From: Clostridiales bacterium | Lineage (GTDB): Bacteria; Bacillota; Clostridia; Christensenellales; UBA1242 | Direction: 5' to 3' | Assembly (NCBI GenBank): GCA_015055745.1 | Contig: SVHS01000002.1 | Location: forward strand, 124,001-188,000 | DNA: 64,000 nt | In this document: piece by piece, positions 43,864 to 51,532 of the stretch | How the letters are laid out: each line of letters starts with the position of its first letter | How positions within the stretch are numbered: the first letter of the stretch is position 1 | The notes under the pieces: model-generated | Databases searched by the model: none | What the model was told of the DNA's origin: nothing | What the model saw: only the letters and a program-made list of their open reading frames with translations | Made by a program: the position numbers and the translations under genes

Positions 43864-44028
43864 ATGAAAACTATTATTTGGTTAGTGATTATCGCACTAA
43901 TATTCGTTTTTACAGGCACTTGGATATTTGGTGGGTTATCTTGGTTAAGTCATAGACTTGGGGATATACTCGCTTGGTTGGAAGAAGTTTTGAATTTCTT
44001 TGGTTTTAATAAAGGAATATTGAAATAA
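43864..44028 (+). CDS. 54-residue single-pass membrane protein (possible coat-type protein)
   Basis: MKTIIWLVIIALIFVF starts a hydrophobic N-terminal segment (residues 3-25), followed by an amphipathic stretch (SHRLGDILAWLEEVLNFFG) and a short basic end. GGGAG lies upstream and the stop codon is immediately followed by the next ATG. Size and one-helix design recall major coat proteins of filamentous phages, but those usually have a cleaved signal and acidic N-terminus, so a holin or small accessory protein is also possible. Confidence 0.6.
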   Translation: MKTIIWLVIIALIFVFTGTWIFGGLSWLSHRLGDILAWLEEVLNFFGFNKGILK

Positions 44029-45291
44029 ATGGAAGCAAAAAAAATAACATTAACAATATTTAATGTCGCTTTAATTATCGTAACTGCATTTATGCTTTTA
44101 ATGAGTTGTGTTTGGGTTTATTACAAAACTATTGGTAAAAATAAGATACCATCAGCAGTAACTTCTACATACGCAACTTATATCACTGATCCTGCTACTA
44201 AAGAAGAATTGCCTGTGATTGAAGCGAATTATTATGCAAACATAAATGGAACAGGTTATGAAGTCGTAGAACTTTTGTTTAACTGCTATAGTGGAATATC
44301 TAAACAAGCAGTATATTCTCGTGGTTTTCAATTAGTTTATGACGAAAATGGCAATGTTGTTCCTTATGTGTTTAATGAAGAAAAAAGCAATGTCTTCCAA
44401 TACAACAAATACAATGACTTGAGTTTTGAAACAGGGCATCAGTATGAGTGGGGAGACAAAATGATTATTGATATTGATGGTACAACTTATGCAGTTGCAT
44501 TAGATGGTACTTATTCAGTAACAACAAAAGGGTTTGACTTGGGCAAATCAGCAGGAAACTTCTTCAAAGCAGTATTTACTGATTGGGGTATGTTCTCTCG
44601 TGAAGAACATTGGAATCACTATGAAACATACACTTATAATTACACTTTTGAAGATTTGTTGATAAAAGTTAAACAAATTATCAAGTCATTTAGCAATGGC
44701 ACAGGAGATGGTGTTATTCCTTTGATTGACTTGGGAGATTTCTTGCATATTTATCCTATCAATGAAGATGGGCAAATTGCAGGAGAACCTGTAGGGGTTA
44801 ATACATTACAAAATAGTTATTTTACTATGGCTTGTCATTATGATAATCGTGGTATGGTTTGGGCAAAACAATCTATATTTGAAGCAGTTGCTGGAGATAG
44901 TCAATTTAACATTAGTGGTATAAGCGAAGACGCTGATTATTGGAAAGCAAATACTCAATATACTATTAGCGAAAAAGATTTTGAAAAAAGATATGTAACT
45001 TCTGAAAGTGGATATTACTACTCTTTATCTTTAGACGTTATTGAAGAACTAAAGAATTTTGAAAATCTTGATATTAACATTGTTTTTGATATTACAAACA
45101 TTAACTATGAAAACCCTTTAGGTTTTGACTATTTTGCATTAAGTGGTATGGAAATTAAATCATTAACAATTAAAAGTGCTTCACAAAGAGACTTTAAGTT
45201 GTTGGCAAATTCTTTGAAAGATACAGGTTTGACTTCTATTACAACTGAAAATGTAACAATTATCAATGATGGTTCGGGGGTAGAATTATGA
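44029..45291 (+). CDS. Unknown 420-residue N-anchored protein
   Basis: One N-terminal membrane segment (about residues 8-32) with the rest predicted outside. The external part is acidic, rich in Tyr, Asn and Thr, with no recognised domain. It overlaps the next start by 4 bp and belongs to a four-gene set of membrane-anchored proteins, the position where filamentous phages have minor coat proteins. That comparison is by position and topology only. Confidence 0.65.
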   Translation: MEAKKITLTIFNVALIIVTAFMLLMSCVWVYYKTIGKNKIPSAVTSTYATYITDPATKEELPVIEANYYANINGTGYEVVELLFNCYSGISKQAVYSRGFQLVYDENGNVVPYVFNEEKSNVFQYNKYNDLSFETGHQYEWGDKMIIDIDGTTYAVALDGTYSVTTKGFDLGKSAGNFFKAVFTDWGMFSREEHWNHYETYTYNYTFEDLLIKVKQIIKSFSNGTGDGVIPLIDLGDFLHIYPINEDGQIAGEPVGVNTLQNSYFTMACHYDNRGMVWAKQSIFEAVAGDSQFNISGISEDADYWKANTQYTISEKDFEKRYVTSESGYYYSLSLDVIEELKNFENLDINIVFDITNINYENPLGFDYFALSGMEIKSLTIKSASQRDFKLLANSLKDTGLTSITTENVTIINDGSGVEL

Positions 45292-45803
45292 TTTTGAAAT
45301 GGTATCATTACTTAATTTGTGCAGTTCTTATCATTTTAGGTCTATTCTGCACAATGAATTTAGTGGAATTGTTTAGTGTTGAAAGCAAAGAATTTGGCAA
45401 AGCAATAACGATTGAAACAAAAAATGATTATGTCGAAATTTCTAAATTCGATTTAGGTTCAATAGTCTTTGATTCTGAAGATTATGTGAATTTTGAATTG
45501 ATAGAAACTTATGCACCAACTGAATTTGATGGTAAAAACGAAGATTATTTAATTTTATTTAATGGACAACCTTTGAATAATATTCAATGTTCTAGTGGTA
45601 AGATTTCAGGAGATTTAAGTATTGCCTTTTATGATTTAGATGGTTTGGAAGTTGCAGTATCAGACGTTCATATTAGTATAGAATATTATGCTAGTGGTAC
45701 AACGTTAAAACTCACTTCAACAAACAATGCTGATTCTATGGCATATTTAACTGCTTATACAAATATAAATGGTGCTGTTGTTAAAGTCGTTGATAGGGGG
45801 TAA
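45288..45803 (+). CDS. Unknown 171-residue N-anchored protein
   Basis: One N-terminal membrane segment (about residues 6-26) followed by a beta-rich external domain. No recognised family. Coupled to the genes on both sides by overlap or a 2-bp gap. Confidence 0.6.
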   Translation: MILKWYHYLICAVLIILGLFCTMNLVELFSVESKEFGKAITIETKNDYVEISKFDLGSIVFDSEDYVNFELIETYAPTEFDGKNEDYLILFNGQPLNNIQCSSGKISGDLSIAFYDLDGLEVAVSDVHISIEYYASGTTLKLTSTNNADSMAYLTAYTNINGAVVKVVDRG

Positions 45804-45805
45804 AT

Positions 45806-48800
45806 ATGTCGGTAGGAAAAAGAATAGCAATTATCTTATCCATTGTTGCAGTGGCAGTTATTGGTGTTCTCGGATACCTATACTACCCTGCTATTCAGGG
45901 ACTTATTACAGGAAATAAATATTACACGCAAGAAGACGTGCAAGATTCTTATGATGATGGATATAAAGATGGTTTTGAAACTGAAACTGAATTAAAAGAA
46001 AAGTTAAGTTATTATATGACAATGGTAGACGAATACCAACTTAACATTGAAACTTTGAATTTAGAAGTTGCTAGAATAACAAAGCAAAATCAAAACTTGC
46101 AAACTGATATTCAAGTATTGGAAGATACAAAAGCAAAAAATATTTCTACTATTGCAGAATTGACTGATTCTAATAAAGCAAAAGATGGAACTATTAACTC
46201 TTTGAACTCTGATATTAGTGAATTGCGTACAAATATTAACAATCTTGTTAGTGAGATTGAAACTCTAGAAAATGACGTTGCAACTAAATCAAGCAGAATA
46301 GCAGTTTTAGAAAACAACATTGAAACTTTAGATAATCAAATTGCAACTTTAGAAGCAAGTGGCGAAAATAAAGACGCAGAGATTTCTGAATTGAAAACTC
46401 AAAAAGCAGTTTTAGAAACTGAAAAGACTAATTTGCAAGAAGATATTGCTAATGCTAACTCTCAAATTGATAGTCTTAATGAACAACTAACTGCTAAAAA
46501 TGAAGAAATCGCAGGTCTTAATAATACAATCGTTGATTTAGAAAAAGAAATTGCAAATAATGAAATTCTAATTGAAGAATTGCAGGAATCTAATACAAAT
46601 CTTAATGAACAATTAACAACATTAAATACACAACTTGCAAATTCAAGCAATGAAATTTATACATTAAATAATAGAATTACAAATTTGGAAAAATCAGTTG
46701 AAGATTATGAAAGATATATTACTGAATTGGAAAACACAAATTCTTCAGTTGCAATCTTTGAATTTGACAATAGTGTATATGAGATTAAAGAAGTTGACGA
46801 AAATGGTTTTGTAAGCATTGACGATCCTGTTTCAACTGAAAATGTTATTTTTAACTATTGGACTCTTAATGGCGAACAAGTAGATTTATCTACATATCAA
46901 ATAACTAAAACTACAAAATTTGTAGCAGACGTTACAAGAAATTATAATGTTATCTTTGAAGTAGATGGCGAAGTTATAGACACTCAACTTATTGAAGAAA
47001 ACAACTTTGCGACTGCTCCACAAGATCCTGTTAAAGATAAGTTTGAATTTGCAGGTTGGTCTATAGATGGTGTTTCAACTTTAGATATTAGTAATTATAT
47101 TGTTACAAGCAATACGACTTTTAGACCTGTATATAATAACCTTTATGGTTTATTTAATTCTGATACAGGAAGATTAACATATACTTGGGAAGAATTGTTA
47201 CATTATGATTATTTGAAAGTAACTGATAACGTTTTATCTGCAGGAGCAAATTATAAACGTATAGCAGGAGAATTAAGAATTGATAGTGATATAAATTCAA
47301 TCGCAGATAGTACATTTAATGGTTGTTCTGCTTTAGTAAAAGTTGTTATACCTGAAAGTGTTGTAAGTATTGGAAAAACAGCATTTAATAATTGTGCTAG
47401 TTTATTGAGTGTTACACTGCCTACTTCATTGAAATCAGTTGGTTCAAGTGCTTTCGGTTTAGGTTTTAATACTGCTTCAATAACTGAAGTTGTATATAAA
47501 GGAACTTTAGAACAATGGTGTGATATTGATTTTGTAGACGAAAAGTCGAGTCCTGTATATTCTTCAAAGAGTATTATTATCAACAATGAATTATTACAGG
47601 GAACAATTATTATACCTTTAACATTAAAGAATATTAAACCTTATGTATTTACAGGTTTTAATAATGAATTTATTTTCCATAATGAAGTAGAAAGTATTGG
47701 TAAAGGTGCATTTACAAGTTCTTCACTCACTATGTTAAATTTACCTGAATCTTGTTCATCTATTGAGCAGTATGCTTTTTCAGGTTGCAACAAACTTGTA
47801 TCAGTACATTTGCCTACAACATTAAAAGAAATTAAATCTTATACTTTTACTTCTTGTAGCAAATTAGAGTCTATTGATTTATCTAATGTTGAAACTATTA
47901 GGGGTTGGGCATTTAGATATTGTAGTGGTTTGAAAACGCTAACATTAGAAGACAATATTACAACTTTGGAACATAGTGCTTTTGATTATTGTACAGGTGT
48001 TGAAGTCCTTAATTATAACATACCTACATTGCCTGATTATCCATCAGTAACGCAAAATGCTATTGGTCATAATTTTGGTTCAGCAAATGGTCTAACTATG
48101 AACTTTTTAGAGAAAGTTAAACGTTTACCAAGATATTTTTGTGGTAGTGTTGAGCAAGTCCTAGAAATAAATTTAGGAGAAAACATTGAATATATCGATT
48201 ATAATGCTTTCTTCTCAACTGAAACACAAGTGGTTAATTATAATTGTCGAAATGCAGTATTGAATAGAAATGGTAGCCATTGTGTTACTATTCATTTTGA
48301 CAGATGGGCAGACGCAAATTTAACATTTAATATTGGTGCTAATGTTGAAATGATACCATCATATATGTTCTTTGGAGCAAGTCAAATGACTCATATTAAC
48401 TTCCCTGAAACTGCAAAATATACTGAATTGTTATCTCATACTTTCTATGGTTGTGATGACTTAATTTCAGTTAATTTGCCTAAAAACCTTACTGTTTTGG
48501 GTGCTGATTGTTTTAATGGTTGTGAATCGTTGCCAACAATCGAATTACCAAGTGGTCTAACAAAAATTGACGAAGATTGTTTCTATCAATGTTTTGCATT
48601 AGATAATATTACATTACCAACAACATTAACATACATTGGTGGTGGTGCGTTTGACGAGTGTAAAAGTTTAACAAGTTTATTTATTCCTAAATCGGTTACA
48701 TATATGGGATATGCTGTTTTCAATAGATATTGTAGTAGTATGTCATACGTTTATTTTGAAGTTGCTAGTGAACCATCAACATTTGATAAGAATTGGGATT

Positions 48801-48883
48801 CAAAATATACCGATAATAATAATTGGGGAATTAAATGGGGATATACTTATGAACAATATTTAGCAGAAATTTCTGCAACTTAA
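45806..48883 (+). CDS. 1025-residue membrane-anchored coiled-coil protein with BspA-type repeats
   Basis: Four parts are visible. A membrane anchor spans about residues 7-27. A long heptad-rich coiled coil follows (about 65-305, many LNxQLxxLN and LExxIxxL steps). Next is an InlB/Flg_new-type repeat (about 350-440: NVIFEVDGEVIDTQLIEEN, FEFAGWSIDG). The rest (about 480-1010) consists of BspA-like leucine-rich repeats (SIADSTFNGCSALVKVVIPESV and variants). BspA repeats occur in bacterial and protist surface adhesins. The rod-plus-repeat layout suits a receptor-binding or attachment protein at the tip of a particle or on the cell surface. Confidence 0.8.
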   Translation: MSVGKRIAIILSIVAVAVIGVLGYLYYPAIQGLITGNKYYTQEDVQDSYDDGYKDGFETETELKEKLSYYMTMVDEYQLNIETLNLEVARITKQNQNLQTDIQVLEDTKAKNISTIAELTDSNKAKDGTINSLNSDISELRTNINNLVSEIETLENDVATKSSRIAVLENNIETLDNQIATLEASGENKDAEISELKTQKAVLETEKTNLQEDIANANSQIDSLNEQLTAKNEEIAGLNNTIVDLEKEIANNEILIEELQESNTNLNEQLTTLNTQLANSSNEIYTLNNRITNLEKSVEDYERYITELENTNSSVAIFEFDNSVYEIKEVDENGFVSIDDPVSTENVIFNYWTLNGEQVDLSTYQITKTTKFVADVTRNYNVIFEVDGEVIDTQLIEENNFATAPQDPVKDKFEFAGWSIDGVSTLDISNYIVTSNTTFRPVYNNLYGLFNSDTGRLTYTWEELLHYDYLKVTDNVLSAGANYKRIAGELRIDSDINSIADSTFNGCSALVKVVIPESVVSIGKTAFNNCASLLSVTLPTSLKSVGSSAFGLGFNTASITEVVYKGTLEQWCDIDFVDEKSSPVYSSKSIIINNELLQGTIIIPLTLKNIKPYVFTGFNNEFIFHNEVESIGKGAFTSSSLTMLNLPESCSSIEQYAFSGCNKLVSVHLPTTLKEIKSYTFTSCSKLESIDLSNVETIRGWAFRYCSGLKTLTLEDNITTLEHSAFDYCTGVEVLNYNIPTLPDYPSVTQNAIGHNFGSANGLTMNFLEKVKRLPRYFCGSVEQVLEINLGENIEYIDYNAFFSTETQVVNYNCRNAVLNRNGSHCVTIHFDRWADANLTFNIGANVEMIPSYMFFGASQMTHINFPETAKYTELLSHTFYGCDDLISVNLPKNLTVLGADCFNGCESLPTIELPSGLTKIDEDCFYQCFALDNITLPTTLTYIGGGAFDECKSLTSLFIPKSVTYMGYAVFNRYCSSMSYVYFEVASEPSTFDKNWDSKYTDNNNWGIKWGYTYEQYLAEISAT

Positions 48884-48887
48884 TAAT

Positions 48888-48909
48888 TAAGGTGGATAAT
48901 TCCACCTTA
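48888..48909 (+). terminator. Hairpin after the BspA-repeat gene
   Basis: TAAGGTGGA and TCCACCTTA form a perfect 9-bp hairpin with loop TAAT, 5 bp after the stop. It lacks a clear T-run, so termination is uncertain. Confidence 0.5.
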
Positions 48910-48912
48910 TAC

Positions 48913-48984
48913 GAGAGAATAAGGTTTTTGTGTTTCTGCTTAAATTTCCGACACAAGTGAGTTCGATTCTCACTTCTCTCGCCA
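48913..48984 (+). ncRNA. tRNA-like structure with encoded CCA, no D-arm
   Basis: A 7-bp acceptor stem (GAGAGAA 48913-48919 with TTCTCTC 48974-48980), a perfect T-arm (GTGAG-TTCGATT-CTCAC, 48957-48973) and a 3' GCCA give a convincing tRNA 3' domain. Between them is an 8-nt linker and a 6-bp stem TTGTGT/ACACAA with a 17-nt loop instead of separate D and anticodon arms. Total length 72 nt. It could be processed and charged like tRNA, act as a tRNA mimic for the element, or be a degenerate tRNA. No clear anticodon can be assigned. Confidence 0.65.
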
Positions 48985-49089
48985 TTAAACTATTGGATAC
49001 GAAGTGGCCATTACGTTGAAAGTAGTTTATGAGTTTGTATGTTTAGAAAAAACATATATTCAAATTTATTTATTTTATAAGGAGCAATT

Positions 49090-49509
49090 ATGGAAGAAAA
49101 ATCTATTAAAACTGAAAAAGAAGTTGTTGTAAGAGAAGACTTGAACGATATGGTTAGAAGTATCAATTTTAGGACTATTTCAAATCGTTTTGGCGAAAGA
49201 CACGTTGTTGACGTAACTTTATATAATGGTAAAGTTTTAGAGTTTAAGGACGATAAGAAGTTGTTTGAAATTTGTATGTCTTTTAAGGATATTGGCGAGA
49301 CTGATTTTATCAAAAGTAAAAAACTTGTAGAAGAATTGAACGTCAATGAAGATGGAGAGATTATGGGTACATACATTTGTGTTCGTTATGAACTATGTGA
49401 TAGTACAAAAGTTGTGTTGTTTGCGACTGATTCTTTCTCTACTCGTAAAATACTTGATAACTATTACAAACACTATAAAGAACTTAAGAAAACTGACCTT
49501 AAGAAATAA
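49090..49509 (+). CDS. Unknown 139-residue protein
   Basis: AAGGAG precedes the ATG. Soluble, charged, beta-rich centre (RHVVDVTLYNGKVLEFKDD). No recognised family. Its place between membrane-anchored proteins and the ATPase is where an ssDNA-binding protein would be useful, but nothing in the sequence proves this. Confidence 0.6.
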   Translation: MEEKSIKTEKEVVVREDLNDMVRSINFRTISNRFGERHVVDVTLYNGKVLEFKDDKKLFEICMSFKDIGETDFIKSKKLVEELNVNEDGEIMGTYICVRYELCDSTKVVLFATDSFSTRKILDNYYKHYKELKKTDLKK

Positions 49510-49522
49510 AGGAATTTGAAAA

Positions 49523-49987
49523 ATGAAAAATCAACAAGTATTATTAGATAAGTTCTATAAGCACGTAAATTTAGGTTTTGATAGTAACTTGGTTACTATA
49601 AATAAAATTACAAATAATGAAGTGCATTACAACTTTCTAGCAAAAAATTATATCTACAACGCAGATACCAATAAAATAGTCGAGCAAGACAATATAGGAG
49701 AAAAAATGGAAAGAACATTTAAGTCAAAAAATGGTAAAGTAACAGATATTATGCACAGCCATAATTATTACAAAGCAACTGCTAAACAAAGAAATGATTT
49801 AGCATTTAACAAACAAGTATTGGGCGAATTGTCTGAAAGAGACAAATTGTTAATGCGTGGTTATGGGCAAAGAATTATTGAAGAACAAAACGCATTTAAG
49901 TATAAAAACCCTAATTATAAACGCAAAACTACAGGTATGGCAAAACCTACTTCTGCTACTGCATTGAGAAAACAATTTTTTAATTAA
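49523..49987 (+). CDS. Unknown 154-residue protein with strong internal start
   Basis: No recognised family. The C-terminal half is basic (YKRKTTGMAKPTSATALRKQ). An in-frame ATG at 49706 is preceded by AGGAG with a 5-nt gap, so a second, 93-residue product of the basic half may be made. The gene lies before the Zot-like ATPase. Confidence 0.6.
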   Translation: MKNQQVLLDKFYKHVNLGFDSNLVTINKITNNEVHYNFLAKNYIYNADTNKIVEQDNIGEKMERTFKSKNGKVTDIMHSHNYYKATAKQRNDLAFNKQVLGELSERDKLLMRGYGQRIIEEQNAFKYKNPNYKRKTTGMAKPTSATALRKQFFN

Positions 49988-50007
49988 CCTGATAGCAGAT
50001 TGTCGAA

Positions 50008-50026
50008 AAGGAGCATTTTGCTCCTT
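50008..50026 (+). terminator. Hairpin between the 49523 gene and the ATPase gene
   Basis: AAGGAGCA and TGCTCCTT form an 8-bp hairpin with loop TTT, followed by ATATAATT. Weak T-run; partial termination is possible. Confidence 0.45.
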
Positions 50027-50081
50027 ATATAATTGATTAACTACTTTTATACTGATGAGATAGGTTAAGGAAATATAGATT

Positions 50082-50993
50082 ATGCAGAAAAAGTTTGCAG
50101 ATTTTATAAATTATAACAAACGAATTGGAAAAATAATCATTTCAGGTGATGAAGGTTTTGGAAAGACTTTATTATTAGTAAGAATTGCGATAGGTAAAAT
50201 GCTTAATGGAATATTTGATTGTCAGAAGTCTTGGGATATTGTTGACAATTATAATAGTTATGGTTTTCATTTTTCAAAGAATTATAGTCATTTGTTGTTC
50301 TCAAACTTCCCTATTAACACGATAAATACTGAAATACCTAATAGGAAGAATTATGTAGTAAACCCTTTTAGAATTGGTTACTATGACGAGAACTACGAGA
50401 CTGATTTACTACCACCTTATGCTTTAATGTGTATAACTGAAGGGAAATTATACTTTGACTCTTATGAGTGGGATAAATTCCCTATGCGTTATGTTGGTTA
50501 TATAAAAACTATGAGACAAGCATATTTGGATATGGTGGTTGATACTCAATATTTTGGGGATATTTGTACACCTTTAAGAAGAATCACAAATAGGTTTATT
50601 TACTTGCAAAAAGAGTGTGAAGAAATTAAAGATATGAAAGGAAATGTTGTCGGTCATAAGTTATTTGTTATTGAGTGGAAAAATAATAGAGACGTAGAGT
50701 TGTTTGAAAAAACGTCTAAAAAGGTTAATTGTGAAGAATATGAACTCATAATAGATATGTGTGTATATGACAATTATGATAGTCATTTTTGTAAATTTTT
50801 GCACCTTATGGGTAGAGAAAATCAAGATTTTAGGATTGAACACTTCCCTGAAATAAAAACTATAGAAGATATAAATAATTTTGCGTCTGAATTTGGTTAT
50901 CAAATGCCTGATGGGTTCTTAAAAACTGCTAAAAAGCAGAAAGTTCCTACTTCAATGTTTGATAAACCAATGCCTGACGTATATGACTTTTAG
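50082..50993 (+). CDS. Zot/pI-like P-loop ATPase
   Basis: The 303-residue protein has Walker A GDEGFGKT (residues 22-29), an SNFP segment (74-77) in the place of the Zot S/T-N-[IF]-P strand, a Walker B-like LMCITEG (115-121) and a later TMRQAYLDMVVDTQYFGDI (143-161) with the sensor glutamine typical of Zot/FtsK-HerA ATPases, followed by an arginine-rich PLRRITNRF. Zot/pI is the hallmark assembly ATPase of filamentous phages. Unlike most of these it has no clear C-terminal membrane helix, so a packaging or DNA-transfer ATPase is an alternative. Confidence 0.65.
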   Translation: MQKKFADFINYNKRIGKIIISGDEGFGKTLLLVRIAIGKMLNGIFDCQKSWDIVDNYNSYGFHFSKNYSHLLFSNFPINTINTEIPNRKNYVVNPFRIGYYDENYETDLLPPYALMCITEGKLYFDSYEWDKFPMRYVGYIKTMRQAYLDMVVDTQYFGDICTPLRRITNRFIYLQKECEEIKDMKGNVVGHKLFVIEWKNNRDVELFEKTSKKVNCEEYELIIDMCVYDNYDSHFCKFLHLMGRENQDFRIEHFPEIKTIEDINNFASEFGYQMPDGFLKTAKKQKVPTSMFDKPMPDVYDF

Positions 50994-51001
50994 GAGAAAT
51001 T

Positions 51002-51355
51002 ATGTTTGAAGAATTAAGCGAAATTGATAATGTGCCTTTAATGGAAAGATTAAAGCATAAAGCAAAGTTAATAAAAAGTTTAGACGAGTTATGGTTATCC
51101 ATATCTGCTAATAAACGAGCATATCCTAAAGGTTTTGAAAGAACTTCAGTAAAATCTCTTATGAAAGACTTTAAGAAAGGTCTTAAGGTTATTGATAAGA
51201 AGAACCCTGTATTTATTGAAATGCCTACTTTAAAGAAAGCAGGGACTGATGGATATGTAAAAAAAGATTATTCGTTGCCTAATGGCAACCCTGACGAAGT
51301 CATTGAAGTAAGGTTACCACCTACTTCTGATATAAAATATATAGAAAATGGTTAA
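51002..51355 (+). CDS. Unknown 117-residue protein
   Basis: AGGAGA precedes the ATG, 8 bp after the ATPase gene, so probably co-transcribed. Lys-rich, soluble, no recognised family. It ends just before the replication origin. Confidence 0.55.
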   Translation: MFEELSEIDNVPLMERLKHKAKLIKSLDELWLSISANKRAYPKGFERTSVKSLMKDFKKGLKVIDKKNPVFIEMPTLKKAGTDGYVKKDYSLPNGNPDEVIEVRLPPTSDIKYIENG

Positions 51356-51383
51356 ATCGTTAGTGTGTGATTCAATAATGATT

Positions 51384-51422
51384 GTCGCAGTTAAAGGTGT
51401 AGTATTACCCTTTAACTGCGAC
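51384..51422 (+). other. Circovirus-like replication origin stem-loop
   Basis: A perfect 14-bp stem (GTCGCAGTTAAAGG 51384-51397 with CCTTTAACTGCGAC 51409-51422) carries an 11-nt loop TGTAGTATTAC. The last nine bases, TAGTATTAC (51400-51408), are the nonanucleotide found in circovirus origins, nicked by Rep between T and A (TAGTATT/AC). The stem-loop is 111 bp before the rep start and next to iterons. Confidence 0.92.
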
Positions 51423-51512
51423 GCACTGACGCACCACACTATTTTATAGGGGTTTAGAGCAAGTTTTGAAACTGACGCACCCCTGACGCACCTACTAAAA
51501 AAACTGACGCAC
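51420..51512 (+). repeat. Origin iterons (five GACGCAC copies)
   Basis: GACGCAC occurs at 51420-51426, 51428-51434, 51474-51480, 51485-51491 and 51506-51512, all in the same orientation; four are extended to TGACGCAC and three to ACTGACGCAC. The first overlaps the 3' arm of the origin stem. Direct repeats beside the stem are the usual Rep recognition sites in CRESS-DNA replicons. Confidence 0.88.
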
Positions 51513-51532
51513 TTAAGGAGAAAAGGGGTTTT

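Noticed and set aside
45806..48883. Tandem DNA repeat array in the large gene
   Set aside because: The repeats are at protein level only (BspA and heptad repeats); the nucleotide sequence has diverged and shows no long exact tandem units.
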